From Streptomyces sp. KL109B (GTDB lineage Bacteria > Actinomycetota > Actinomycetes > Streptomycetales > Streptomycetaceae): a stretch of 64,000 bases of DNA. Below the pieces are notes generated by a model. The model did not search any database and was not told the DNA's origin. It worked only from the letters and a program-made list of their open reading frames with translations. Position numbers and translations under genes: made by a program. This document shows positions 39,462 through 47,561 of this stretch, one piece after another. How positions within the stretch are numbered: the first letter of the stretch is position 1; each line of letters starts with the position of its first letter. The stretch is from NCBI RefSeq assembly GCF_030766935.1, contig NZ_JASERL010000014.1, positions 186,001 through 250,000 of the forward strand. Reading direction: 5' to 3'.

Positions 39462-40955
39462 TCAGTGGCGGAATCCGTACGCCGTCCACTTGTCCAGGAC
39501 CCGTCGCCGTACGTCCTCGGGGTACGAGTCGCGGAACGAAGCGGTGATCCCCGGTGCGGAGCCGGCCAGTTGGGCGGGCAGCAGGCAGCTGATGACGGCC
39601 TTCCCGCCCCGGCCGTCGCGCGCCTCATCCGGCGTGAGGTAGGGAACCATCGGAATGCCCGGCGCCCGCGGGTACACGTACTCGCCGGTGCCGGGGTGGT
39701 AGCGCGTCGCCATCGCCCACACCAGCTGGTCGATGTCGGTGATGTCGATGTCGTCGGCGACCAGGATCACCTTCGGCACCAGCCACCCGGTGTGCGAGCC
39801 GAACAGCACCTCGGCGACGGCGTCGGCGAGCTGCCGCTCGCCCATGCCCGTCGCGGCCAGCCGCTCGATGTCCACGGCGACGGCGATCCAGCAGGTCGCG
39901 GCCTCGTACGAGCACCAGGCCATGGAGACGGGGAGGCCGCTGGAGCGCAGCAGGTCCAGGCTGGTCGCCGAGATCATCGTGCCCCAGATGGTGTGGTTCT
40001 CCTCCGGAGGCAGTCCCGCGACGCACACCGGCAGGATCGGCTCGTCGCGGTGGGTGACGGTCTCGACGTGGAACACGGGCTGCCGCTTGCTCCCGGCGAA
40101 GGAGTACCCGTGGTACTCGCCCATCGGCCCCTCGTCGGCGGTCTCGTCCGGGCTGATCCAACCCTCCAGGACGATCTCGGAGTTGGCGGGTACGTACAGA
40201 TCGTGCAGCTCGGTACGGACGACGTCGACGGGGCTGCCGGCGAGAGCGCCCACGTACCCGTCCTCATTCACCTCGGCGGGCAGTGGCATGCCCGCGGCGG
40301 CAAGCGCTGCGGGCGGGGCGCCGAGCACCATCGCCCAGGGCGTGGGCCCGCCGCGCTCCCGCCACATCTGGTGGATCATGCCGAGGTGCTGCTGCGGCAT
40401 CGCGGGCCCGACCAGGGTGCGCGGCCCGTGCAGCATGGTGCGACTCACCGACCAGCTCGTCCACCGGCCGTCGGGTGTGCGCACGACATGGAAGCCGTAC
40501 GTCCCGAAGTACCGGCCGCCGTCCTCGGCGTGCAGCAACGGCACGGGGAAGCGGGTGAGGTCGACCTCCGCGCCGCGCAGGACGTTCTCCTTGCAGGGGC
40601 CGCCGTCGACGACGCGCGGCGCGAGAGGTTCGGCGTGCATCGCGGAGATGAGCTTCTCCAGGAGTGCGCGGGGCGTCGTCTCGCGGGGCAGCCCGAAGTG
40701 CGCGGCGAGCCGCCCGTACGCGCCGTCCGCGCGTCCGGTGAGACCGGCGGGTGCGCCGAGTATCCGGTGCCCCGGCGCACCCTCGGTCAGGTTGCTGAAG
40801 AGGGGAGCGGGGCCCCGCGTCTCATAGACGCGCCGCGTGACGGCGCCGACTTCGAGCGTCGGGCTGACCGGCTCACGGATGTCCACCGCGTCGCCCGCGT
40901 CCAGCAACTCCCGCACGAAATCACGGAAGTTGAGCGCACTGCCGCGTTGCGTCAT
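39462..40955 (-). CDS. UbiD-family (prenyl-FMN) decarboxylase
   Basis: A 497-aa protein with conserved UbiD segments (VDGGPCKENVLRGAEVDLTRFP, ARTPDG-like KEN region, GPMGEYHGYSFAGSKRQPVFHV, PPEENHTIWGTMISA). The family performs reversible decarboxylation of aromatic or alpha,beta-unsaturated acids with prenylated FMN made by UbiX. No ubiX is in the window. ATG 40955 has AGGAGG at ideal spacing. It is divergent from MarR with an inverted-repeat operator between them, so it is probably induced by a phenolic or cinnamic-type acid. Confidence 0.9.
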   Translation of the reverse strand: MTQRGSALNFRDFVRELLDAGDAVDIREPVSPTLEVGAVTRRVYETRGPAPLFSNLTEGAPGHRILGAPAGLTGRADGAYGRLAAHFGLPRETTPRALLEKLISAMHAEPLAPRVVDGGPCKENVLRGAEVDLTRFPVPLLHAEDGGRYFGTYGFHVVRTPDGRWTSWSVSRTMLHGPRTLVGPAMPQQHLGMIHQMWRERGGPTPWAMVLGAPPAALAAAGMPLPAEVNEDGYVGALAGSPVDVVRTELHDLYVPANSEIVLEGWISPDETADEGPMGEYHGYSFAGSKRQPVFHVETVTHRDEPILPVCVAGLPPEENHTIWGTMISATSLDLLRSSGLPVSMAWCSYEAATCWIAVAVDIERLAATGMGERQLADAVAEVLFGSHTGWLVPKVILVADDIDITDIDQLVWAMATRYHPGTGEYVYPRAPGIPMVPYLTPDEARDGRGGKAVISCLLPAQLAGSAPGITASFRDSYPEDVRRRVLDKWTAYGFRH

Positions 40956-41006
40956 GACCGACACCCTCCTGTCCTGTGCGTCGCGCATGCGCCACGCACA
41001 GTTATT

Positions 41007-41052
41007 ACGTACACGTCCTATGCGCTTCACGGTAAAGTACGTGTACGTCCTA
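41007..41052. promoter_or_regulatory. MarR-type operator pair between ubiD-like and marR genes
   Basis: ACGTACACGT (41007-41016) and its exact inverse ACGTGTACGT (41039-41048) bracket the divergent promoter. ACGTCCTA also repeats directly at 41013 and 41045, 32 bp (three turns) apart. Confidence 0.7.
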
Positions 41053-41073
41053 ATCAACCGAGGGGTCCTGTCG

Positions 41074-41529
41074 ATGTCCCGTCCGAAGCCCGGGAAGAGC
41101 ACGCACGCCGAGGCGCTGGAGGCCGCGCTCGACGGGCTCGGTCCGCTGGCCCGCCAGCTCAACCAACTGCACACCAGGCTCTGGTACGAACAGGTCCACC
41201 AGGACCTGACAGGCCCGCAGTTCACCGTCCTGAGCCTGCTGGAACTGCACGGAGACATGGACCAGGGCACGCTCGGCGCCGCCGCCCACCTCGACAAGTC
41301 GACCGCGGCACCGCTGCTCGAACGGCTGCGGGGCCGCGGTCTGCTGGAGATCGAGAAGGACGAGCGCGACCGCCGCCGCAAGCTCGTACGCATCACGGAC
41401 GGGGGTCGGCGCCTGGTGGCCCGTCTCGCGCCCGGTGTGATCGACGTGAGTGATCAGCTGTTGGAGGGTCTTTCCACGGGGGAGCGGGAGGAGTTTCTGC
41501 GGCTGCTGCGGCGGGTGACGGCGCGGTAA
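41074..41529 (+). CDS. MarR-family regulator
   Basis: A 151-aa winged-helix protein (GPQFTVLSLLELHGDMDQGTL, AHLDKSTAAPLLERLRGRGLL, DERDRRRKLVRITDGG for the wing). ATG 41074 is preceded by GAGGGG. MarR proteins sense phenolic acids and repress divergent decarboxylase or efflux genes; the UbiD-type gene is the obvious target. Confidence 0.92.
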   Translation: MSRPKPGKSTHAEALEAALDGLGPLARQLNQLHTRLWYEQVHQDLTGPQFTVLSLLELHGDMDQGTLGAAAHLDKSTAAPLLERLRGRGLLEIEKDERDRRRKLVRITDGGRRLVARLAPGVIDVSDQLLEGLSTGEREEFLRLLRRVTAR

Positions 41530-41554
41530 CCGCCTTCTGGGGCCCCTCGGTTGA

Positions 41555-42658
41555 TCAGCCGGACGACGAGCCGTTGGCCGGGTTGGCCCGCTGGTCGTGC
41601 ACGATGGACGACGGGATCGACTTGTCGTTCTTGAGCGCGTCCCAGACCTGCCCCGCGTCCGGGGACTTGGGCACCACCCGGTTCGGGTCGCTCGGCGCGG
41701 TCTGCGTCGGCAGCGTCACCTGCGTGACGTCGTCCGCCCCGATGCCGGTGAGGCTCTTGCCGAGGCCGAGCAGCGAGGAGATCGAGTCCAGACCGGTGTC
41801 CGTGGTCAGGGACTTCGTCAGGTCCGACGCGATGTCGTACGCCTGCTTCGGGTGCGTGACCAGGTTCAGGCTCTTCACCTGGTCGATGACGGCCGTCGCC
41901 ATCTGCTGCTCCAACTGGATCCGGTCGAGGTCCGAACCGTCGCCGACGCCGTGCCGCGTACGGACGAACGCGAGCGCCTCGTCGCCGTCCAGGTGGTGCG
42001 TGCCGGCCGGCTCGTCGAAGCCGCTGTCCGGGTCGTCGATGTCCTCGGTCGTGGTGATGGTGACACCGCCGATGTCGTCGACGAACTGCACGAACCCGGA
42101 GAAGTCCAGCTCCACGTAGTGGTTCAGCTCAAGACCCGACATCTGTTCCACGGTCTTCACCGTGCACTCCGGACCGCCCTCGCTGTACGCCGAGTTGAAC
42201 ATGGCGTCCTGCTGCGCGGGAACGGTGTTTCCGTCGCTGTCGGTGCACGTGGGAATGTCCACGAGCGTGTCGCGCGGAATCCACACCGTCTCGGCCTTGG
42301 TGTGGTCCTCGTTGATGTGCACGACGGCCGTGGTGTCCGAGCGGGAGGTGCCTCCGGTGTCGCCGCCGGCCAGGTCCCCGTTGTCGCCGGAGCGGGAGTC
42401 GGAGCCCATCACGAGGATGTTCATCGCGCCGGAGTCGTCGGCGTCGGTCAGCACCTTCGACAGGTCGATGCCGGAGACGTTGTGGTCGAGGCGCCAGTAC
42501 GCGAAGCCGGCGGTGCCGAGGCAGACGACGAGGACGGCCGTGACGACCCATACGAGGCGGCGCACGACGCGCTGCTTGCGGGTGCGCTCGTCCTTGCGGT
42601 GCCGCCTGTCGGGGTTCCGGCGGGGCAGTGGGAACCGTCGTCCGTCGCGCGTGGCCAT
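41555..42658 (-). CDS. LytR-CpsA-Psr (LCP) family cell-wall ligase
   Basis: A 367-aa protein with a basic cytoplasmic tail, one transmembrane helix (about 35-55) and an extracellular LCP domain: NILVMGSDSRSGD, RSDTTAVVHINEDHTKAETVWIPRD in parts, and FVRTRHGVGDGSDLDR with the catalytic arginines. LCP enzymes attach undecaprenyl-linked glycopolymers to peptidoglycan. ATG 42658 follows GAAAGG. Confidence 0.9.
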   Translation of the reverse strand: MATRDGRRFPLPRRNPDRRHRKDERTRKQRVVRRLVWVVTAVLVVCLGTAGFAYWRLDHNVSGIDLSKVLTDADDSGAMNILVMGSDSRSGDNGDLAGGDTGGTSRSDTTAVVHINEDHTKAETVWIPRDTLVDIPTCTDSDGNTVPAQQDAMFNSAYSEGGPECTVKTVEQMSGLELNHYVELDFSGFVQFVDDIGGVTITTTEDIDDPDSGFDEPAGTHHLDGDEALAFVRTRHGVGDGSDLDRIQLEQQMATAVIDQVKSLNLVTHPKQAYDIASDLTKSLTTDTGLDSISSLLGLGKSLTGIGADDVTQVTLPTQTAPSDPNRVVPKSPDAGQVWDALKNDKSIPSSIVHDQRANPANGSSSG

Positions 42659-42939
42659 CGGTGAGAAACCTTTCCGTCGAGTGGCAGGCCCGGACCGGTG
42701 GCGCTGCGGGCAGCCTGTCGCGCTGCCGGGGCTCTCGTCTTCGGTGCGGCCTCGGGAAGGTGGTCGCGCGCGCTGCGGTGCACGCGTCACTTCACTTCCG
42801 TCCCTACTACCGTCGCCGAGGCGGGTGGGCGGCGCACAGAGGCGAAGGGCCCGACGGTGGCCGGGCCCAAGGTCTCGTGCGGTCCGGGTGACTCGGGCGG
42901 CCCGGGTGACTCGTGCGGTCCGGGTGAGAGGATCGCGTC
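42659..42939. other. Intergenic region with three 18-bp repeats (42879-42932)
   Basis: This gap between the divergent LCP and Imm5-like genes has no gene. Its end carries three tandem 18-bp units based on GCGGTCCGGGTGACTCGG starting at 42879, 42897 and 42915; the third merges into the ribosome-binding region of the Imm5-like gene. Confidence 0.75.
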
Positions 42940-43410
42940 ATGCCGACGACACCCAGGACCACGCCGACGCATTCGACGGTGTCCCGTACGACGGTGACGG
43001 ATACGACGGTGACCGGGGACTTCGACCTGACCATGGACGAGCTGCGCGCCGTCGCACGGTACGCCGCGCAGAGCGCTGAACAGGCCCTCCCCGTGTTCGA
43101 GGCCGCCGTTCCCGACGACCCCCGGACGCGAGCCGCCGTCGACGCCGCGTGGGACTTCGTGGGCGGAGCGAAGCGGTCCCGGCTGCAGCGCGTCACCGCG
43201 CTCGACGCGCACCGGGCCGCCAAGGAGGCGGACACCGAAGCGGTGCGCCGCGCCACGCCCGCCGTCGTCGAGGTACTGAGCCGGTACCCCGCCGCGCCGC
43301 ACGGAAAGAGCCGCGTGGCACACCTGATGAGGGCGCTCGACGCGGCGCTGCGCGGCGGGGCGGCGGACACCGGGCACGCTTCGGCCGGCCCCGAACGGTT
43401 CCCCGCCTAG
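42940..43410 (+). CDS. Imm5-like putative immunity protein, second copy
   Basis: A 156-aa helical protein related to the 25431 gene product: AEQALPVFEAAVPDDPRTRAAVDAAWDFVGG matches its AEHVLPLFEAVAPADPRPRQALDQVRAWTRG segment by segment. A Thr-rich N-terminal 30 residues precedes the domain, and it lacks the first helix region of the other copy. ATG 42940 follows GAGAGGA. No toxin is adjacent. Function inferred only from family naming. Confidence 0.65.
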   Translation: MPTTPRTTPTHSTVSRTTVTDTTVTGDFDLTMDELRAVARYAAQSAEQALPVFEAAVPDDPRTRAAVDAAWDFVGGAKRSRLQRVTALDAHRAAKEADTEAVRRATPAVVEVLSRYPAAPHGKSRVAHLMRALDAALRGGAADTGHASAGPERFPA

Positions 43411-43420
43411 CGTCGACCGC

Positions 43421-45049
43421 ATGAACCGAACCGTGCACGAGGTCCACGACTACGACGACGTACGCGCGGCGCTGGCCAACCCGGACCTGGTGCCGGAGCT
43501 GCCCGCGGGCCCCGAGGGCAGGACCGGCGCGTCGATGGCCTGGCTGCGGTCCACCGTCCCCCGGTTCAGCTCCGGCGAGCCGCACGCGCGGCGCCGCGCA
43601 CTGGTGGAGGCCGAGCTGGCCCGCCTCGACCCGACGCGGCTGCGGGACGCGGCGAGCCGCTGGTCCGATGCCACCGGGGCCGACGTCGTCCGCACCCTCG
43701 CCGAGGCGCTCGGCTACCGCGAACCACGGACCGTGGCGGAATCGATCACAGCGGTCGCCGCCGCCTACTTCGGCGGCGAGGACGCGAGGGCGGACGCGGC
43801 GGTGGAACTCCTCGTACGACTGCTGTCTCCGGGCGGGGAGGGGCAGGGCGGCAGGGAGTCGCTCGGCGGCGCGGAGCCGCACGACGCCGAAGAACTGGTC
43901 GCCGCCCGCATCTGCCTCCTCGTCCAGGCCTGCGACGCCACCGCCGCACTCGTGCGCAATGCCCGGTCCGCCGCCGATGCCGAAACCCGCCTTCCCGTGG
44001 ACGCGCTGCTCCACGCGACCCTCCGCGACGACCCGCCCGTCCGCGCCCTGCGCCGCGTCGCCGCCCGGGACACCAAGGTCGGTGAGGTGGCGGTCGCCGC
44101 CGGGGAACTGGTGCTGCTGGACGCCACCGCGGTGGGCCCGGCGGACGGCGATCCGCCGCTGGCCTTCGGGGCGCCGCCGCGCGTCTGCCCCGGACGGGAT
44201 CACGCCATGGCCCTGGCGGCGGGCGCCCTCACCCGACACTCCCGGACCGCCCCCACCCCACACCCCCGAACCACCCTCGCCCCACACCCCTCGACCGCCT
44301 TCGCCCGCCTGCACCGGCAGCCGACCCCCTTGCTCCTGCCGAACGCCTGGGACTGCGCCTCGGCCGCCGCCCTCGCCGCCGCCGGGTTCGCGGCCGTCGG
44401 CACCACCAGCCTCGGCGTGGCCGCCGCCGCGGGGCTCCCGGACGGCGCGGGTGCCACCGCCGGCGCCACCCTCGCCCTGGCCCGCCAACTGGGCCGCGGC
44501 ACTCTCCTGTTCACCGTCGACATGGAAGGCGGCTTCAGCGAGGACCCGGACCAAGTGGCGCAACTGGCCCGCGAGTTGGCCGACGCAGGCGCCGCGGGAA
44601 TCAACCTGGAGGACGGCCGCGCCGACGGCACCCTCACCCCGACCGAGCGCCATGCCGCGAAGATCGCGGCGGTCAAGGTGGCCGCCCCCGGGCTGTTCGT
44701 CAACGCCCGCACCGACACCCACTGGCTCGGCCTCGGCCACGACGGCACCGAGGAGCGCCTCGCCGCGTACCAACAGGCGGGCGCCGACGGCCTGTTCGTG
44801 CCGGGACTCGCCGACCCGGACCGCATCCGCGCGCTGACGTCCCGCTTCGAACTCCCTCTCAACGTCCTCTACTCGCCCACGGGCCCCACCCTCGACGAAC
44901 TGGCCGTGCTCGGCGTCCGCCGCGTCAGCCTCGGCTCCCTGCTCTACCGCAGAGCACTCGGCGAGGCCGTGGCCACCGCGCGCGCCATCCGCGACGGGCG
45001 GCGGCCGACCGGCGACACACTCTCGTACGACGAAGTGCAGGCACTGTAG
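43421..45049 (+). CDS. Fusion: degenerate cytochrome P450-like domain plus PEP mutase/isocitrate lyase-family domain
   Basis: A 542-aa protein. Residues 1-270 resemble a shortened P450: an I-helix-like stretch (LVQACDATAALVRN), a K-helix with the ExxR glutamate replaced (LLHATLRDDPPVRALRRVA), and a heme-loop FGAPPRVCPGRD with Cys256. A proline-rich linker (271-292) leads to a complete PEPM/ICL barrel (PNAWDCASAAALAAAGF, FTVDMEGGF, GINLEDG, FVNARTDTHW). No stop or start separates the halves. The barrel family cleaves or rearranges C-C/C-P bonds of 2-hydroxy- or phosphono-acids. A strong hairpin terminator follows. Confidence 0.8.
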   Translation: MNRTVHEVHDYDDVRAALANPDLVPELPAGPEGRTGASMAWLRSTVPRFSSGEPHARRRALVEAELARLDPTRLRDAASRWSDATGADVVRTLAEALGYREPRTVAESITAVAAAYFGGEDARADAAVELLVRLLSPGGEGQGGRESLGGAEPHDAEELVAARICLLVQACDATAALVRNARSAADAETRLPVDALLHATLRDDPPVRALRRVAARDTKVGEVAVAAGELVLLDATAVGPADGDPPLAFGAPPRVCPGRDHAMALAAGALTRHSRTAPTPHPRTTLAPHPSTAFARLHRQPTPLLLPNAWDCASAAALAAAGFAAVGTTSLGVAAAAGLPDGAGATAGATLALARQLGRGTLLFTVDMEGGFSEDPDQVAQLARELADAGAAGINLEDGRADGTLTPTERHAAKIAAVKVAAPGLFVNARTDTHWLGLGHDGTEERLAAYQQAGADGLFVPGLADPDRIRALTSRFELPLNVLYSPTGPTLDELAVLGVRRVSLGSLLYRRALGEAVATARAIRDGRRPTGDTLSYDEVQAL

Positions 45050-45062
45050 GCGAGAGGGACAC

Positions 45063-45099
45063 CCGGCCGGTGTTCTGCCGCCGGCAGAACACCGGCCGG
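45063..45099 (+). terminator. Perfect 17-bp-stem hairpin terminator
   Basis: Left arm CCGGCCGGTGTTCTGCC (45063-45079), loop GCC, exact complement at 45083-45099, directly after the P450-like/PEPM fusion gene. Confidence 0.85.
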
Positions 45100-45131
45100 T
45101 CCGGGCTCAACGATCACTACAGTCCAGACAC

Positions 45132-45869
45132 ATGACAACGACCACGACACGCACGGTCGAGTACGCGGCCGACGGCTTGCCGATGCGCGGGCATCTCGCG
45201 CTCCCGGCCGGTGACGGTCGTCGGCCCGCGGTGCTGCTCGGGCCGGAGGGCACGGGGCTCAGCGACGTCGAGCGGCGCCGGGCCGATGCCCTCGCCGAAC
45301 TGGGATACGTGGCGCTGGCCTTTGATCTTCACGGTGGGCGCTACTTGAGCGACCCCGAGGAGATGCGGGCCCGTTGCCTGCCACTGCTCGCCGAACCCGA
45401 CCGGATGCGGGACATCGGCCACGCGGCGCTCGACGTGCTGCGCGCCGAACCGCGGACCGACCCCGACCGGATCGCCGCCGTCGGCTACGGCACCGGGGGC
45501 GCCGTCGGCCTCGAACTCGGCCGCGACGGCGTCGACCTGCGCGCGATCGGGACGGTCAACGCACTGACCACGGGACGACCGGGCGAGGCGGCGCGCATTC
45601 GCTGCCCCGTGTGGGCCGGGGTCGGCTCGGAGGACCCCATCATGGCGCCCGCGCAACGGGACGCGTTCACCGCCGAGATGCGGGCCGCGGGCGTCGACTG
45701 GCGCCTCACCGTCTACGGCGGCGCCCTGCACGCCTTCCACCACCCGCCGGTCGGTCACGTCACGGTCCCCGGCGTCGGCTACCACCCACAGCACGCGCGG
45801 CGCGCCTGGCGCGATGTCGTCGACCTGCTCGCCGAGTGTCTGCCGGTGCCGGAGAACCCGGGGGTATGA
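45132..45869 (+). CDS. Dienelactone-hydrolase-like alpha/beta-hydrolase lacking the nucleophile
   Basis: A 245-aa protein of the DLH fold: AVLLGPEGTGLSD, ALAFDLHGG, then the elbow VGYGTGGAVGLEL where DLH normally has Cys (GYCxGG) but here Gly120; catalytic Asp (GSEDPI) and His (LHAFHHP) positions remain. It is therefore possibly non-hydrolytic, or it uses another residue. It has the DLH C-terminal pattern (HPQHARRAWRDVVDLL). Stands between a terminator and the convergent thioesterase. Confidence 0.8.
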   Translation: MTTTTTRTVEYAADGLPMRGHLALPAGDGRRPAVLLGPEGTGLSDVERRRADALAELGYVALAFDLHGGRYLSDPEEMRARCLPLLAEPDRMRDIGHAALDVLRAEPRTDPDRIAAVGYGTGGAVGLELGRDGVDLRAIGTVNALTTGRPGEAARIRCPVWAGVGSEDPIMAPAQRDAFTAEMRAAGVDWRLTVYGGALHAFHHPPVGHVTVPGVGYHPQHARRAWRDVVDLLAECLPVPENPGV

Positions 45870-45889
45870 CCCGCGACCTCGGCGCAAGT

Positions 45890-46678
45890 TCACCGCTCCG
45901 GCGCCGGATTCGCGAGCGCCGTCGTGGTGCAGTAGCCGATGGGGCCCGCCGCGTCGTACAGGGTGCAGTGGCCGACCGCGATGCCGTCCTCGGCGGTGTG
46001 CGCCGTGGCCTCGAGGCCGATCTCGTCGCTGAGCGGGAGGCGGCTCAAGGAGAGCGTGTAGTCGGCGTTGATGTAGCGCAGGCCGTCGTCGCCCGCGTGG
46101 GCGAGGGGACTCGCGGTGTCGGCGGCGAGCGCGGCGCGGACCAGCGGTGACAGGGCCTCGCCGCCGACCAGCGGGCGGGCGTCGCGCATCCAGGACCGGC
46201 GCCGCTCATCGCCGCGCCACTCCCGCACCGGCCGCAGCTCCTCGTCGAAGCGGAAGAACTGCGTACGGCCGTGCGCGGCGAGCAGTTCCTCCGGCGGTGG
46301 CGCGTCCCACGGCCCGGTCGCGGGGATGTGTCCCGGCGGTGGTGTGCTCGTGCGCAGCAGCACCGCGCTGGCCCTGGCCAGCTGCTTACCCCCGCCGTGC
46401 ACGACGGCGTCGGCCACCCGGATCCGCCTCCCGTCGCGCACCCGCTCCGTCGTGACCTCGACCGGGGCGAAGGGCGCGGTGCGGAACAGGTCGACCGTCA
46501 GCCGGGCGAAGTGCAGCCCCTCATCGGCGTGTTCACGTTCCAGCGCCCGCGCCGCGAGCCCGCCCAGGAGCCGGCCGTGCACCGTGCCGGGCGCCCACCA
46601 GCCGCGCGCGTGCTCCTCGGGCACGAACGTGTCACCACGCAGGGTGAAATAGGGCGCCTCGTCCTCGGTCTGTGCCAC
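45890..46678 (-). CDS. Acyl-CoA thioesterase-family (double hot-dog) protein
   Basis: A 262-aa protein with two hot-dog halves (RGWWAPGTVHGRLLGGLAARALE, FARLTVDLFRTAPFAPVEVTTERVRDGRRI and, in the second half, YINADYTLSLSRLPLSDEIGLEAT). This layout is that of TesB-like thioesterase-superfamily proteins of actinobacteria. The GTG at 46678 is chosen because AAGGGAA lies upstream; further upstream the frame runs through the HGM/LNG repeats, which are probably not translated. It lies downstream of the TetR gene on the same strand. Confidence 0.82.
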   Translation of the reverse strand: MAQTEDEAPYFTLRGDTFVPEEHARGWWAPGTVHGRLLGGLAARALEREHADEGLHFARLTVDLFRTAPFAPVEVTTERVRDGRRIRVADAVVHGGGKQLARASAVLLRTSTPPPGHIPATGPWDAPPPEELLAAHGRTQFFRFDEELRPVREWRGDERRRSWMRDARPLVGGEALSPLVRAALAADTASPLAHAGDDGLRYINADYTLSLSRLPLSDEIGLEATAHTAEDGIAVGHCTLYDAAGPIGYCTTTALANPAPER

Positions 46679-46688
46679 GTGTGTTCCC

Positions 46689-46742
46689 TTCAGTGCGTTG
46701 AGCCCGTTCAGTGCGTTGAGCCCGTTCAGTGTGTTGAGCCCG
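46689..46742. repeat. Three tandem 18-bp repeats
   Basis: TTCAGTGCGTTGAGCCCG starts at 46689, 46707 and 46725 (one mismatch in the third). They sit in the 137-bp gap between the TetR and thioesterase genes. Confidence 0.9.
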
Positions 46743-46753
46743 GTCGGTACATT

Positions 46754-46798
46754 CATGCCGTGCATGCCGTGCATGCCGTGCATGCCGTGCATGCCGTT
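46754..46798. repeat. Five tandem 9-bp repeats
   Basis: CATGCCGTG starts at 46754, 46763, 46772, 46781 and 46790 (last copy ends in T). Read on the minus strand it gives repeated His-Gly-Met codons and several potential ATG starts upstream of the thioesterase gene. Confidence 0.92.
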
Positions 46799-46815
46799 CA
46801 GGCCGTGAAGTCGGT

Positions 46816-47457
46816 TCAGTGCGTACGGAGCGGGTCGATGTGCAGCGGGTCCAGCCTGCGGATGAGCGCGACGGTGGCGTGACAGATCGCGTCGGCGTCC
46901 CGCTTGCGCGCACACGTGCCGATCTCCCGGCCCGCCTCGCCGATCACCGACGTGAGGACCCCGACGACGAGCCGGTCCACCGGCTCGCTGCCCGCTTCCA
47001 GCAGCACCGCGTTCTGCCGGATCCACTCCAGGCCGCGCGCCCGCCGCATGCGCTCGAAGCCCGGCGGCCCGTCCCCGTCCATCCACAGCTTGATCAGGTC
47101 ACGGCGCCGCCAACACCCCTCCAGGAAGCTGCGCGTGCCGACGAGGAACAGCTCCAGCGGATCCGTCTCGCCCGCCGCCCGCGCCGCGGCCACCGCTTCG
47201 GACGCCTCGCGCTCGCGGGAGTTCTCGTAGTCCTCCCACAGCGCCACGAACAGCTCCGTCTTGCCGCCGAAGTGGTGGTAGAGGCTGCCGACACTCGACC
47301 CGGCCCTGCGCACCACCGCGACGATCGCCGTGTCCGTGAACCCCTGCTCGCAGAAGACCTCGCGGGCCGCGTCGAGCAGGGTGCGGCGGGTCTGCTCCGT
47401 GCGGCTCCACTGCCAGGCGTTGTCCTTGACCGCGGTCCGCACCGCCTTGCGTGTCAT
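46816..47457 (-). CDS. TetR-family regulator
   Basis: A 213-aa protein with a TetR HTH (LLDAAREVFCEQGFTDTAIVAVVRRAGSSVGSLYHHFGGK in parts) and a C-terminal ligand domain. The ATG at 47457 follows GGAGGGGGC. It is divergent from the acyl-CoA dehydrogenase and upstream of the thioesterase, so it is expected to respond to an acyl-CoA or related ligand and control both sides. Confidence 0.9.
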   Translation of the reverse strand: MTRKAVRTAVKDNAWQWSRTEQTRRTLLDAAREVFCEQGFTDTAIVAVVRRAGSSVGSLYHHFGGKTELFVALWEDYENSREREASEAVAAARAAGETDPLELFLVGTRSFLEGCWRRRDLIKLWMDGDGPPGFERMRRARGLEWIRQNAVLLEAGSEPVDRLVVGVLTSVIGEAGREIGTCARKRDADAICHATVALIRRLDPLHIDPLRTH

Positions 47458-47561
47458 CCTGCTGCCCCCTCCGACCGCTTCCCACCTCTTGACCCACTGC
47501 CCCGCCGCAGGCAATTTGAACTCATTCCTAGATTCCCGTTCCAGGATTGAGGGGCACTGCC

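Noticed and set aside
43421..45049. Two separate genes (P450-like and PEPM-like)
   Set aside because: There is no stop codon, no internal ribosome site before the barrel and a continuous proline-rich linker, so a single fused product is the simplest reading.
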